Of a stretch of DNA of 21,420 nt, positions 1-11,110 are shown one piece after another (positions within the stretch are counted from its first letter, which is position 1; each line of letters opens with the position of its first letter). Under the pieces are notes generated by a model. It had not been told where the DNA came from. It made no database searches and saw only the letters and a list, made by a program, of their open reading frames with translations. Position numbers and translations under genes: made by a program. Origin of the DNA: Hydnum rufescens UP504 (taxonomy: Eukaryota > Basidiomycota > Agaricomycetes > Cantharellales > Hydnaceae); assembly GCA_014904985.1 (NCBI GenBank), contig MU129372.1:1-21420 (forward strand), in the 5' to 3' direction.

Positions 1-2
1 CA

Positions 3-272
3 TCTTCACCACCACCTGCATCCCTCGCGCGGCCAATAGACCTCCAAACTCTCAACGAGCTAAACATGGAGCTCCATCACCGTCTGACTGAGGGCAGCGG
101 CCCTGGCGGAGAAGACGATAAATTGTTTTTGACGCGCACGGATCTAAATGGTAAGGTGTGCATCCGGCTCGTCGTGGGCGCCGAGAGGACGCAGGAGGAA
201 CATGTTCAAAGAGCGTTTGATATTTTGTGCAAGGTTGGAAGGATGTTGTTAAACGACTTCACGCATTCGTGA
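3..272 (+). CDS. C-terminal end of a pyridoxal-phosphate-dependent (aromatic-L-amino-acid-type) decarboxylase, 5' truncated by the window
   Basis: The reading frame is open from base 3 to the TGA at 270-272, so the gene enters from outside the window; the ATG at 66 is probably internal. The translated end has the pattern of the group II PLP decarboxylase tail: a helix (LNELNMELHHRL), then FLTRTDLNGKVCIRLVVG followed by AERTQEEHVQRAFDIL. Family members decarboxylate aromatic L-amino acids (tryptophan, tyrosine, dopa), and this tail packs in the C-terminal domain. The catalytic lysine and PLP site lie upstream and cannot be seen, so substrate cannot be judged. CpG is frequent here, unlike in the transposon DNA that follows, as expected for a live host gene. 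The assignment rests on recognised sequence pattern only. Confidence 0.72.
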   Translation, partial: SSPPPASLARPIDLQTLNELNMELHHRLTEGSGPGGEDDKLFLTRTDLNGKVCIRLVVGAERTQEEHVQRAFDILCKVGRMLLNDFTHS

Positions 273-800
273 ACCCTGAAATTTGCCCGTTGGAGGCGGA
301 TCGTTTTTGGGGGGAAAATTAGTATAGAGATAGAGGGCTGCCCCCCCATCTACAGGCTCGATTTGAATATCTACATACCTGATGTAGTTTCTCAAGTGTA
401 TCTTCTTGAATCCGAGAAACCCAAGGGGACCAATGAACACCGTATTGGCTTGATTCATCATACATGATGGTGATATTCTCCCCCGCAGGCTCCGAGTCTG
501 TATATCAGCAATCTTTAGGGCCTGTTCGGATGCGAGAATCTGATCTTGCATCCGAACAGGCCCTGAGGGATGCGAGAGCCAGGAAAAAAAAAGTCAGAAT
601 GAGCACTTGATCATTATTTGATATCAAACTGATAATAAGCCTACTAGGCAGATAGGATCTGAGCATATTCTGTGAAAAGAAATAATGGCTAGTTTTGAAC
701 AGTTACTGAGCTGTTCCCATATGAAAACCATGATGATTTGTAATTTTGATTCTGCAATTCCCTTCAGTTTCAGTTTATATAGTGTGATGTTGAGTCATCT
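273..800. other. Gene-free stretch downstream of the decarboxylase
   Basis: No supported gene is present. It should hold the 3' UTR and terminator of the decarboxylase. A 100-codon open frame on the minus strand (249-551) has no family pattern that I recognise and overlaps both the decarboxylase stop and the hairpin at 517-564, so I do not call it. Base composition drops towards AT from about 570, marking the change from genic to repeat DNA. Confidence 0.5.
517..564. repeat. Short perfect inverted repeat, possible minimal MITE remnant
   Basis: The 17-bp arms 517-533 (AGGGCCTGTTCGGATGC) and 548-564 are exact reverse complements and the stem can extend inward by four more pairs, leaving a loop of about six bases. 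The GGGCCTGTTCGG motif resembles terminal repeats of hAT- or Harbinger-type MITEs. No clear target duplication flanks it, and at 48 bp it could equally be a transcription terminator hairpin for the decarboxylase. Confidence 0.45.
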
Positions 801-1490
801 TATGGTTGCCAAAGTCAGGTTCAGGTCAGGTTTTGCCCCATTTGGGCAAAACCTGGACTTAACCAAAACCTGAATCTCCTCAATTGGCAAAACCTGAACC
901 TAACCTGAAGAAACCCTATGTTAGGTTAGGTTCAGGTTTAACTCAGGTTCAAACCTGAAATCATGAGCCCCTTCAGACATGAGAAATATCTGAGCTGAAC
1001 ACTGATTTTAACCATAATCCAGAATAAGTCATTAATTCTGCCAAGTTCTAGAATTATGTAAACAGGTTCATTGGTGGAGAAATACATTACTTTGAAGTGA
1101 AGTTAAACATAAAACCCCATCCAAAGTTTACATTGACTATACTGTACATAGACTATGTATAGTCAGTGTAAACTTTGCATGAGGTTTTATGTTTAACTTC
1201 ACTTCAAAGTGATGTATTTCTCCACTAAAGAACCTGCTTACATAATTCTGGAACTTGCCAGAATTGATGACTTATTCTGGATTATGGTTAAAATCAGTGT
1301 ACAGCTCAGATATTTCTCATGTCTGAAGGGGCTCATGATTTCAGGTTTGAATCTTGGTTAAACCTGAACCTGACCTGAACCTGAAAACCTGGGGGCTCAA
1401 AAACCTGAACTTAACCTGAACCTGACCACAGGTCAGGTTCAGGTTCAAACTCAGGTTTCCAAGATTTGTAACCTAACTTCAGCAACCATA
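801..1490. mobile_element. Foldback MITE copy 1 (TATGGTTGC family)
   Basis: This is a 690-bp palindromic element with ends TATGGTTGCC and AGCAACCATA. Long arms meet at a centre near 1143-1156. Clusters of AGGTTCAGGT/AACCTGA repeats sit inside each end (about 825-955 and 1345-1455). The inner arm sequences (for example the segments beginning ATCATGAGCCCCTTCAGA at 960) recur in inverted order on the other side. It has no coding capacity. The flanks read AGTCATCT on the left and GTCATACT on the right, which could be an 8-bp duplication with one indel. Copies 2 and 3 in this window share the internal sequence. Membership of a superfamily with 8-bp duplications (hAT-like) is inferred from copy 3. 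Confidence 0.85.
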
Positions 1491-4417
1491 GTCATACTCC
1501 AGGAGTTGCCAAGCCAAATAAATGAAGCAATGCCATGGGTCTCAACTCAGAAACCAAAAATGTGTCTATTGCCTGGTCATTTTGGGGCTTCTGGCCTTTC
1601 TAGACATGTTTCTGCCTGCAAACAAAAAAACCCAAGAATGGGAGGTACAATGATCAAAAGATAAATTAATCCACATTCAGTTTGCTTATGTGTATCTGAT
1701 CTGTTTTCAAGTTACTTATATGGAAAATGGTATCCCCATACTCTCTGACCAACACCACAGCAGATGCTGGTACTGTCCCTTTCTTGGCTCTATTCACACT
1801 AAATTATGGGACATAATAACAATACCCTTGAAGGTTGCCTGGAACAAGTTTTCACTACTGGGGCTGCAGATGATGTGGATTTCCAAATGATTCCCAAATG
1901 TGTCCCAGTGACAAGATGGAGCCATCTGACATTGAAAAGCTCCCTGACTGACCATCCCTCTTGTGGCCATGCTTTTGAGATCAGACCCTGCAGAAATTCT
2001 ATGATAACCACATTCCACCAAGTCCAAGGAGTCATAAATGAGGGTGAGGAGAAACATGGCAATTAATTTCCCTCTATTGCCTTTGTTTAGGCCAGAGTTT
2101 CCTAGGCAGTGACCTAGACCCTTGGCTGAATGGAATCCAGGCCAGGCCATGATGGGTCCAGCAGCCTCAGCAAGAATGGGTTCTGAGGGTGAAATCATCA
2201 CCAGAAAAGGACAGGCTGGGTCTGCATCCTCACAGAGTTGCATATTCCTTGCCACCAGAGTGTCTGTGTGCCAAGCACCAGCATTGGAGACACCAAATTG
2301 AACTGGCATGTGCATGGCCAGGCAAGCCAATTTTGTTCATTGGACAAATCATTCAGGTCACAGGAGCCAGAAGCTTCTCTCTAGTAAAATCAACAATGAA
2401 TCTCCTTACAGTCTCCAAGCTTGCCTCATACTGCAGTCCAGATCCAGATCTGTTATTATTTTCAGAAACAGGGGCATTGGAAGATGTAATGGTGGAACAC
2501 CCAAATTTTACAATTCTTCCAATTTTGGATTCCCCCTACAATTATTTTTCCAGGAACAATGTGGGGACCTATGTGATCAAGCCCAGTGGCAGTAAAGGGA
2601 CTGTGTTGTTTTAGGATGGATTGTTGAATGAGATGATGCAGCATCTGCAGCTGGTGGACAGAACTCACTGATCATGCATGAAGTGGGCAAGAATACACTG
2701 AACTCAATTCTGGATACAGAGTGGAGTATACATCCCAATTCAGAAAAGGGGCTCCAGGGTGGTTGGGATTCTGCCTTAGGGGAGGGGTACAGTAAGGCTT
2801 ATTGAATGCCAGAATTACATATGGACCAAAGTTGTCATTATTGTCAGTACAGCAGGCATGTCTGACAGGGTGATGACATTTGAGCCTTTTAGCCAAGTTA
2901 TCCCCTAGCAGCAGGGGATAGCAAGTCACATGGTGGTGCTATGTACTCATACTTTCCAATTGGCTTTGGAGAGATAATGGTGCCTGGAGTCCCAATCACT
3001 CTCAGATTTTTCAATATTGACTTTGACTTACATCTAGAAGCACTAGGTTACATCAGAGACTACTGAAAGATGAATGTAGGGAAAATGCTAAAAGCCTCTT
3101 ACACATTTCTAGCACATTCTGGTAGAAATTTTCTTGGAACCTTCTAGGCTTCCTGTGGCTTTGGCCATGTCATCAACAGGCACAACTTCAGGCTGATATT
3201 CATTGGCTCTTTATCATTGGGAGATGGGGTAGGGATCAATGAACAAGGTCAAGCAAAAGGTGGCTTGGTTTTGGGTAGAGAGAGTCATTGTTGGGATCAA
3301 GAAGTCATCTACATATATCAGCACTATCTGCTGGAGGGTACTAGGCTGGCCAAAGTCCAGCAAAGCATGGTAAGTAATGAGCTAGATCAGAACTCACCAC
3401 TATATTAAAGATTGAAGGGAATGACAAAGTTTTGAGAACTCATCAACAAGGTGGAACTTGTCTGTGCCAGATGCCTGGGTTATGGAGAGAGTATGGGCAT
3501 AAGATTCAGTAAGATTGGTCTGGTAGGCAGCTCATGTTTGGTCTCATAAATTTTGGTGGGATTTACCAAGATAGGGGACCTCCCATGGCATTACAGTTAT
3601 CAAATGAAATGAAATTTAAAAAAGGGAGAATTGCAGAATGCACTCAAAAACCACCTTAGGCAGATCTATTTCCATGGGTGTGTTTTTCTAAAATAGTATG
3701 CTACCTAATACTGGTGTGCCCATGGGCCCATGGCAGAAATTTTTATGGTGTGGTGCCATGACAATGTCCTTGCTGCACTCTCATTTTCCACCTTGTAATG
3801 ATAAGGTGGGGTACTATTGGGGCTACTGTGGTTCCCTGTAAGCAGGGAGGTGTAAGGACTGGGTCTGGGGAGGGTACAACTGTGACTGTGGCTGGGTCTT
3901 TCCATTGTTCCATCTTGTGTTGCATCAACACAATCAGCTGCTTTTCCCTATCAAATTGGATGTAATGAGCCTGACTTATTATATCTAAGTGGAGATTTCA
4001 CCACATCAGGGAATGAAAAATCTGCTGTGGAGGCTGCTGAAAGTGCAGAGCATGTGGAGTCCCCAGAGAAAGGTCCCTTTTCCTGAGTCTGTGGAGTCAA
4101 TCTGTTCTACACAACTCCTTGCTCTCCCCACACTCTGGGTGCATCAGGAAAATCATTTAGTCTCTGAAGAGGGGATGTAGTTAGAATAGGCTGAAGAGGA
4201 CCACAATTCTTATCACTAATCAAACATCCCACAACTGAGATTCAAACTTGCATACAGACCTTCCAAGGCACATATATACCTCAAGATTGTTTCAACAAAA
4301 TCCCCCCATACATATTGCCTATGGGTGCTTATGTAGACATAGGAGCTTATGTAACATTTTTCTACTCAATTCTTATGTAATAATTCCTATGTATTGGCTT
4401 ATGTAATAGCATATATA
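1491..4417. other. Long decayed region with no recognisable gene
   Basis: About 2.9 kb lies between two MITEs. Many short frames are open on both strands, but none over 178 codons and none with a convincing domain. CpG is scarce, as in the decayed transposons elsewhere in the window, so this is probably an old mobile element. A minus-strand string LIYVDDFLI near 3295-3321 resembles a reverse transcriptase active site but has no supporting motifs on either side. The last ~190 bp (4225-4417) are related to the foldback element at 14831-15950. Confidence 0.5.
4225..4417. repeat. Relic half-copy of the foldback family seen at 14831-15950
   Basis: The order of landmarks matches one arm of the later element (about 15336-15520): CAAACATCCCACAACTG, a CAGAC block, TTTCAACA, a C-run, CATATTGCCTATG, then repeated GCTTATGTAA motifs. 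Its right end abuts the start of MITE copy 2 in an AT run, so the MITE probably inserted here or truncated it. Confidence 0.6.
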
Positions 4418-5019
4418 TATGGTTGCTGAATGCTAGGTTACAAACCCTGGAAACCCAAGTTCAAACCTGAACCTGTCAGGTTCAGGTTAAGTTCAGGTTT
4501 CAGGCCCCCTGGTTTTCAGGTTCAGGTTAGGTCCAGATTTAACCCAGGTCAAGCCTGAAATCATGAGCCCCTTCAGACATGAGAAATATCTGAGCTGAAC
4601 ACTGATTTTAATCATAATCCAGAATGAGTCATCAATTCTGGCAAGCTCCAGAATTATGTAAGCAATTTCCTTAGTGGAGAAATATGTTACTTTGAAGTGA
4701 AGTTAAAGATAAAACCTCATGCAAAGTTTATATTGACTATACATAGACTATGTATAGTCAATATAAACTTTGCATGAGGTTTCATGTTTAACTTCACTTC
4801 AAAGTAACATATTTCTCCACTAAGGAACCTGCTTACATAATTCTGGATTATGGTTAAAATCAGTCTTCAGCTCAGATATTTCTTATGTCTGAAGGGGCTC
4901 ATGATTTCAGGTTTGAACCTTGACTTCACCCATGAGGGCAAAACCTGAACCTCACCACAGGTTAGATTCAGGTTTGAACTCAGATTTTCATGGTTTGTAA
5001 CCTAACTTAAGCAACCATA
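4418..5019. mobile_element. Foldback MITE copy 2 (TATGGTTGC family)
   Basis: A 602-bp near-perfect palindrome with ends TATGGTTGC and GCAACCATA. Its centre is a single base at 4747 flanked by the exact 14-bp arms TTGACTATACATAG and its complement. Internal segments match copies 1 and 3. No matching 8-bp duplication is visible: the left flank is an AT dinucleotide run and the right flank is GTCACACA. One boundary may therefore have been altered. Confidence 0.83.
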
Positions 5020-5020
5020 G

Positions 5021-5470
5021 TCACACAGACCTCAGAATTATTCTCATAGTCAGTGAAGTTGAAATTTTTGAACCAAAAGTTGCTGCAGTGATCACACACA
5101 TCACTGTACCCTTTACCCAGCATTCTTCAATGGTACCATCAGTGAATTGATAGTAAAAAGGGACAGATTTTTGTGCTGTTTCCTTGAAGCAGCCTTGGAA
5201 GGATGAGAGACTAGATGTGAGCTTCAATAAAGGCACCAATGTCAAACCCTTTTTAGTGATTAGTGTAATAGTGGTAGATGGGCATACAGTTTTAAGGAAG
5301 TCATTGGGAATTTCTACCTTGGATTCACTAGGAAAGTCAGCACATGCATGGTGTGCAGCCTCAAGAGCTTGTTCATAGAGTTCAGCTTTGCCACCAAATA
5401 CATTCTGTGTCACTGCAAAGAACCAGAAGTACTCTTGGGCATCAGGTAAAATTTGGGCAATTCCCTCATT
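5021..5470 (-). pseudogene. Possible relic of a DUF6532-like fungal protein
   Basis: The minus strand keeps an open frame of 130 codons (5413-5021) that extends upstream, with interruptions, to about 5470. It contains ALEAAHHACADFP, a helix-rich middle, and LSSFQGCFKETAQKSVPFYY. That last stretch is similar in spacing to the LSxFRGxxKxxAxxxVxxFY pattern I associate with DUF6532, a domain expanded in Agaricomycetes and often near transposons. The frame is cut by MITE copy 2 at its 3' end. Family assignment is tentative; the frame could belong to an unrecognised transposon ORF. Confidence 0.3.
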
Positions 5471-6413
5471 GGCCTTTCATTCAGATTTTGTCTTTGGTCC
5501 TGACTTTTGGTGGTGTGATTCATCTACATGACTATCACCATTACTGAACTCCAAGGGCTGATTTTGGCTGGATGCTCTTCCATGCCAAGTTAGTTTTTCT
5601 TCAAGTCCTCCCAGGTGAGGTGTTAGTTCACAGGGCTGGATTAATCAGTGGTTCATGAATACCAATAAAGTGGAATATTGGATGAAAAACATGCCATAGA
5701 GTGCAATGATACAGATGTGGATACTGAGGGTGAGGGTGAGGGTAATGCCAAGTATTGCTACATTGGAGTGTTTGAAATATGGTGTACTGCTGCCAACATT
5801 TGAGCCATGATTCAGACATTGGTGTGGAAGGTCACCTTCAATATAGCTAATGTTCACCATGCACCTAAGGAAGAAAAGATAAGTATGCCCACAATTTGGC
5901 TCTGGCCACCTTCCATGGGATCCTCTCACAAGAGGAGATGCTTTGCAAGTGGCTAGGCCCCATGTGGTTTCAGAGCTGCATGTCTTGGAGGAATAATCAC
6001 AGGCATACCACCTTTATCTGTGACAGCACATGCATCCTAGTCCACCTGAGGCAATGAACCTTGGGCAGCTAGTGATTTATTCCACTCATTGTTGTGCAAG
6101 AATCATTACTGTTACAAGGTGTACTCATAACCTCATCACATGACCACTCATCCCTGTGCCATGTATCCCACCACATACTCACCTCCCCCCTTCTTAATAA
6201 TTGCCTTAGTAATTCCTCCTCAATCCTTGGTATGTAAGTAGCTATTGTGTTAAGGGTCATTTGTAGTATGGGGAAGTGATTATGTAATCAGGCTGAGTAT
6301 GAGTGGGAACCCCTTAATATGATTGATGAGGAGACTCACAGAGTGACGATTGCATAATGTCATGGAAGATGAGAACATGGAGGAATGAAGCAGAGGAACT
6401 GAATTCTCAGGAA
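5471..6413. other. Decayed region, no gene recognised
   Basis: Short open frames occur on the minus strand (5929-5645, 6260-6069) without recognisable domains. The sequence is CpG-poor like the neighbouring transposon debris. Its right edge is the left target duplication of MITE copy 3; the pre-insertion locus continued directly into base 17305. Confidence 0.4.
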
Positions 6414-7039
6414 CTTGAGACTATGGTTGCCAAAGTCAGGTTCAGGTCAGGTTTTGCCCCATTTGGGCAAAATCTGAACTTAATCAAAACCTGAATCTCC
6501 TCAATTGGCAAAACCTGAACCTAACCTGAAGAAAACCTAGCTTAGGTTAGGTTCAGGTCAGGTTCAGGTTTAACCCAGGTTCAAACCTGAAATCATGAGC
6601 CCCTTCAGACATGAGAAATATCTGAGCTGAACACTGATTTTAACCATAATCCAGAATGAGTCATCAATTCTGGCAAGTTCCAGACTTATGTAAGCAGGTT
6701 CCTTGGTGGAGAAATAGGTTATTTTGAACTGAAGTTGAACATAAAACCTCATGCAAAGTTTATATTAGGGGGTTTCACACTACAGAAATTCACCTAGAAT
6801 CAAGGTGGAATTGACTCTGGAATTAGAGTCAGAATCTCCTGGAATTGGGTGATTCCAGACTTCATATTCTGACTGCAGTTCCAGCTCTGAAGCTCAAATT
6901 GACATGGAATCAGAATTCTGGCTGATCCAGAATTCCAGTGGTGTAAAAATAGATTCTTAGCTGCACATTAGGCATGCCAAGCTGATGGTACAGTTTGTAT
7001 TACCTTGAACACAGTTCATCTCTCTCTCTTCCTTGTTTG

Positions 7040-8590
7040 ATGGCAAAGCCAAAGGGGAAGGCAAAAGCTGTCCCCACACAAGCCAAATGCACAATTCATG
7101 ATGTTAACAGCAGTGATGACAACCCCAGTGACAATTCTCTTGTGATATCTGCTTCAAAAAACTCAAAGTCAAGGGTGCTGAAGCCAACAACAAAAAGGAT
7201 CAAGCTTGATGAAGAGCCCATGGCCACCAAGCCTCATGCTCAAAGTCTCCCATGGTCAACTAATCCTCAGTGGACCTGGAAGATGGTCCAAAAGCTTCAG
7301 GAGGACCCTCTGTTTCATCATGGCCTTTTCTCAGATTCTGTTGCCAATGCAAAGAAAAGTGGTCATGTGGTAGTCAAAAGTGGATCCTTGAAGATATTGT
7401 ATAATCAAGATCTTGTGGAATACATCTTCAATGATGACAAGGTCTACAGCAAGGCACATAAGATCTCTCCCAAAGCTTTTGGGACATCAGTAGTATCTTG
7501 TATTAAGAAGTCTGTACACAGTTGGCTTGTCTTACATTCACATCCTGGCTCTCCCCCATGCTCACCAGGCTTTGAAAGTTGTACAAAGAGCACAAAGACC
7601 AACTTGGTGAGACCAGCCACAGTGTGAGGCCTGATGAGGTCCTTCTGAACATGCCACTTTTCAATGCAATTGGTTCATACTTTGATCTCCCAAATCAAGG
7701 TGTCCCTGATCTATTTGTTTTAGCCCAGATCAAGGTTGACTTCCCTTGGTGGGATGAACTCCATGGCTTCTGGATGGAGTTAATGAACTATAACCCAATT
7801 GGCATGACAAACAGCACTGCATTAATGGCAGATGAATGCCACCAGTCATTCAAAGCTCTTCTTGATGGTACCATTGACATGGATATTGAGGAACAGGTTG
7901 AGGGCTGGGCCTCAAGTGTGGGCAACATTGATCCTGAGGGTGACTTTGACATGGTCATGGGCCCTAGCTTCATTTTTCTGGCTTAACACTATTCTGCAGG
8001 TGGAGGGTAGATCTACATTGTCAATGGATGCACCTGCTCATATCAAAGCCAATAAAAACACTGAGGACAGTCCCCAGTCACTTCCATCTCCCTTACCATC
8101 CCTTTCCACCCCAACATTGACTTCACTCTCTGACACTACCTGCTTGATCTCATGCTCAGCAACCCCATATGCTGCATCAAAGAAGACACTGATATCACAC
8201 AATTTGAAACTCACACCATTAGAGTGGTTTGAGAAGTCCCAAGCAGGGGATCAAGAGATATTTAGATTGAGGCAGGAGACTGACAAAAGCATTAAGTTGG
8301 CAAGGGTCAAGGCAAAGGAGAGGATTTGGAAGGAAGAACTGGTGGCCCAGGAGCACAGGGAGATCTGCCAACTCACATTTCAGTGAGAGGAGCATATGTG
8401 TGAAGAAGCACAGCATCATGAGGACTGTGAGTTTGAGACTGCTTGCCTCCAAGTTATTATCAATGCACAGTTGAATGGGGTTGGTAGTCATGGCCCAGGC
8501 CCTTTGTGGGGTTTCTCTCTGGAGGGGTTAGATGCCTTGGGCTCAGGATATGATTTTGGGGCACCCACAGGGCACCACAATGGCCCTTAG
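7040..8590 (+). pseudogene. Harbinger accessory protein (Myb/SANT-like, ORF1-type), interrupted
   Basis: In Harbinger elements the accessory protein binds transposon ends and helps bring the transposase to DNA in the nucleus. ATG at 7040 begins a basic N-terminus (AKPKGKAKAV). Next comes WTWKMVQKLQEDPLFHHGLF, which resembles the helix region found at this position in agaricomycete Harbinger accessory proteins. A second block after a frame change (from about 7579) contains KVDFPWWDELHGFW and NYNPIGMTNS, typical of these proteins. A third block (about 8000-8590) is a charged C-terminal coiled coil. Introns are likely near 7490-7578 (ending CTCACCAG or TTGAAAG) and 7940-7999 (ending TTCTGCAG), but I could not fix both junctions in frame. 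A TGA at 8384-8386 interrupts the coiled coil where CGA is expected. It is inactive as read. Confidence 0.65.
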
Positions 8591-8604
8591 TTACTACAGT
8601 TTTA

Positions 8605-10140
8605 TTATACATTTTCAAAGTCAAGACTATCCAGGAGCTGTGCCTTTAGTTCACAGCAATGCTGCTCCCCAGGTGAGATATGACCTACAACCACTGTCTC
8701 ATCAAAGTCAATATCATGACCATCCTCCCCATTAGCACTCATCCCTTCACATAACATCCTAGCTGTAAACTCATCATCATCTTCACTTCCCTGTTCAATA
8801 TCAAGAATCAGATTATGCAGAATGAGACACAATTCAATCCACTTCAACACAAGGTGATCCCACAGCTCTGTAATCTGCTGGTGGAGGCCTTGTAGAGATG
8901 AAAAACATCCTTTTAACATCCCCATGACATGTTCAGACTTGATCCATATCTGAATAAAGTGTGACTTAGTGAGTATTGCTTGAGAAGGGCATGAACACAC
9001 CTGAGAAAGATAATAGTTGAACTTTTCATTGCTTTCAACAAGGGAGAATGGTTGCTTGTAGGGAACTATGCACCAGGGAGCAACACCATAGGCAGAGTCT
9101 GCCCAGATCCACTCATGTCCCAAAAACCATGCCTGAGGATCTTGAGTGATAGATGAGAGCTCAAAGGATGATGAGTCATGCATGCTGCCAGTTGGCCCCA
9201 GGACATAGTCTATAATGTGAAGGTTTGGCATGCTCACCACCTATTGGGTATGCATAAGTTATATTAGAGTAAATTAGGTGGTTGGACATACAACTAACCT
9301 GAGGGAGTAGTGGGACTTCCAGTCAAAATAGGCCTTGCCATGCAGACCTGGCTTGTCTGACAATGGCACTAGAGTTCCATCCACCATACAGTAGCCACCC
9401 CACCATGCCTGCCATGATTGGTCCTCAACCCAATCCCATGTGGCCTCCTTCTCACCCATTGTGGGCCTCTGAATAGTGATATCATGCAGTGCACTAACAG
9501 CTTTGAAAATGTGACATGTGCAAGCAATGACTGTCCTGGCAGAACATCCTGCCCATTGAGCAATGGATTCAACAGATGCTGCATTACTGAAGTGGCCAAG
9601 TCAGAAAAGTGTCATGGCCAGCTGCCAGGACACAGGCATTTGCTGGTGTTGGGGTTGGTTGGATGATGGCTGGAAAATATCATGGTCCTCAATCATTGTG
9701 AGAAGTCCATTAAATGTATCTGGTGCAATGCAAAGGTTCCTGAAAAAGCAAGCTGGATGCCCACCTTTGTAGAGGGTGAGGACCAAGTCAAGCTGACTGA
9801 GCTTGGGGACCTCTGCACTCCTAGTAAGAACCCTTGTGTCCCACACAGCTCACAGGAACTGCCAAATGTGGGCCATTTGACCAACATAAGAGAGGTAGTA
9901 ATCCTCAATGGACTTGGGCCCTGAGATTGACATGAGTGAGGAGGCAGAGGAAGAGGAAAATGATGTCCATGAAAGTGAGGAACCCAAATTTGACATCAAC
10001 CCATCATGAAGAAGCTGTTGTTGGAATTGGAGGCACACATGCTCCATATAGTGGAAGATATTTTCAATTAAGTGCTCACATACAGATTGAGTGGGCATTT
10101 CAAATGATAGCATTGGTGCTGTGAAAACTGCCAAATTCAT
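8605..10140 (-). pseudogene. PIF/Harbinger DDE (DDE_Tnp_4) transposase with two premature stops
   Basis: The enzyme would cut and join Harbinger ends through a DDE active site. Reading right to left there is an N-terminal region with YYLSYVGQ, a helical segment (PDTFNGLL, then GHFSNAASVESIAQWAG), and the catalytic domain. The three acidic residues are visible as MVDGTLVPL (first D), WADSAYG (second D) and SEHVMGMLKG (E). A 51-bp intron at 9241-9291 (GTATGT...CAATAG) joins YSLRLV to VVSMPNLHIID in frame. Two in-frame TGA codons, at 9850-9852 and 9601-9603, sit where Arg is expected (CGA to TGA), so it is dead as read. ATG at 10138-10140 is the first in frame, but the true start is uncertain. 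The gene ends at 8605-8607, a few bases from the stop of the convergent accessory gene. Confidence 0.82.
9241..9291 (-). other. Spliceosomal intron in the Harbinger transposase
   Basis: On the minus strand it runs from GTATGT (9291) through a CTCTAAT branch-like site to CAATAG (9241). It removes 51 nt and keeps frame between two exons whose products join in the middle of the DDE domain. The length is typical of basidiomycete introns and gives a local reference for splice signals in this genome. Confidence 0.75.
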
Positions 10141-10495
10141 GTGATCCTGACTCAGGGAATGCCCTCTCTGTGGGCAATTATATGTATTTTTCACTGGGGG
10201 TTTCACACAACAACAGAATTTGATGGGAATCAGTGCTGGAACTTGGCAATTCCAGCAGGTTCTGACTCTAATTCCAAGGTAACCTATTTCTCCACCAAGG
10301 AACCTGCTTACATAAGTCTGGAACTTGCCAGAATTGATGACTCATTCTGGATTATGGTTAAAATCAGTGTTCAGCTCAGATATTTCTCATGTCTGAAGGG
10401 GCTCATGATTTCAGGTTTGAACCTGGGTTAAACCTGAACCTGACCTGAACCTGAAAACCTGGGGGCTCAAAAACCTGAACTTAACCTTAACCTGA

Positions 10496-10504
10496 CCACA
10501 GGTC
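10496..10504. repeat. Left 9-bp target duplication of the array element
   Basis: CCACAGGTC is repeated exactly at 17232-17240. In the intact MITE copy 1 it occurs once (about 1425-1433), in uninterrupted context, so it marks the insertion point. Confidence 0.85.
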
Positions 10505-10510
10505 AACTCA

Positions 10511-10573
10511 GTCAGCCACAAATGTATATCTAGTTAGATATTATGAGCCTTGCATTTATATAGTCTAACTAGA
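10511..10573 (+). repeat. Left terminal inverted repeat of the array element
   Basis: Read inward it aligns, with small indels, to the reverse complement of 17162-17224. Conserved blocks are GTCAGCCA, TCTAGTTAGATAT, TTGCATTTATAT and GTCTAACTAGA. The outermost six bases differ between the two ends. Confidence 0.82.
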
Positions 10574-10584
10574 GGTTTTGATAG

Positions 10585-10639
10585 CAGGGGCCCCTGGGGC
10601 CGGCTAACCTGATTTCTGTGATTCAGGCAGGGGCCCCTG
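10585..10639. repeat. Two subterminal CAGGGGCCCCTG dyads (left)
   Basis: Perfect 12-bp palindromes lie at 10585-10596 and 10628-10639. Matching dyads lie near the right end (17088-17097 and 17130-17141). Paired subterminal palindromes are plausible transposase binding sites. Confidence 0.7.
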
Positions 10640-10877
10640 TGTGGGACTTCACACATCAAACCAAGCTCCAACTTATAGATCTCAACCAGGGCTCTCTCCC
10701 ACACCACTGTAGTATTATTCTTACATACCCCTCTGGGGTGGTGTGTTTTGTTTATAATGATTTGTTTATTATTATTATTATTACTATACATATCCTCCCC
10801 CTTATCATGCACCTGACTCCCAATTGGGAATCAGACTGTTGCCCAGCCCATCTCTGGTGTGATTTTCTGGAGGGGAC

Positions 10878-10986
10878 CTAGAACAACAAATAATAATACA
10901 TTAGTAAAAAACAAAACAAGGGGGGCCAAAAGAGCAGCAGAAGCTGCTCTTTTGGCCCCTTGTATGTCCTGTAATTAAAAACTTAC
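10878..10986 (-). repeat. Intron module L1 (outermost left)
   Basis: The minus-strand intron is 109 nt, donor GTAAGT at 10986 and acceptor TAG at 10878, with a CTAAT branch-like site near 10900-10904. The hairpin has 17-bp perfect arms, 10922-10938 and 10943-10959, around a 4-base loop; the stem type is CCAAAAGAGCAGC. The exonic dyad next to the donor is short and different here (CCGGG...CCCGG). Confidence 0.78.
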
Positions 10987-11110
10987 CGGGTGCTTTGCCC
11001 GGGGTCGCGTCAGTTGTGGGTGTTTGAGGGCTGGGCCCTCAGGCACAGTTGTCAGGGGCCATGCCTCCATATTTCGTGTGGGGCTTTTCACGCAGGGAGG
11101 GAGAAGGCAC

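Larger units (their letters stand above)
6768..10279. mobile_element. PIF/Harbinger DNA transposon, decayed
   Basis: The left boundary is TTA followed by GGGGGTTTCACAC, consistent with the 3-bp TTA/TWA target preference of PIF/Harbinger. The element carries the usual two genes, tail to tail: an accessory (Myb/SANT-like) ORF on plus and a DDE transposase on minus. A subterminal block near 6817-6850 (GGAATTAGAGTCAGAA) recurs inverted near 10250-10278, confirming related termini. The extreme right terminus is lost: the element stops in the subterminal block directly against MITE sequence. A second GGGGGTTTCACAC copy lies inside at about 10199, just before the transposase frame, suggesting that each end was itself a small palindrome. 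Confidence 0.8.

Noticed and set aside
801..1490. TA dinucleotide target duplication (Tc1/mariner type) for the TATGGTTGC MITEs
   Set aside because: The TA at each end is equally well part of the terminal repeat, and copy 3 shows an exact 8-bp duplication outside it, so the 8-bp reading is preferred.
1794..2330. 178-codon minus-strand frame in the decayed region
   Set aside because: No recognisable motif, overlapping open frames on both strands, and low complexity of CpG-poor DNA make chance openness likely.
3295..3321. Minus-strand LIYVDDFLI as a copia-type reverse transcriptase
   Set aside because: No other RT motif (such as the LYGLKQ type upstream, or FLG downstream) appears in any frame nearby, and stops follow closely. 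It may be chance or too decayed to call.
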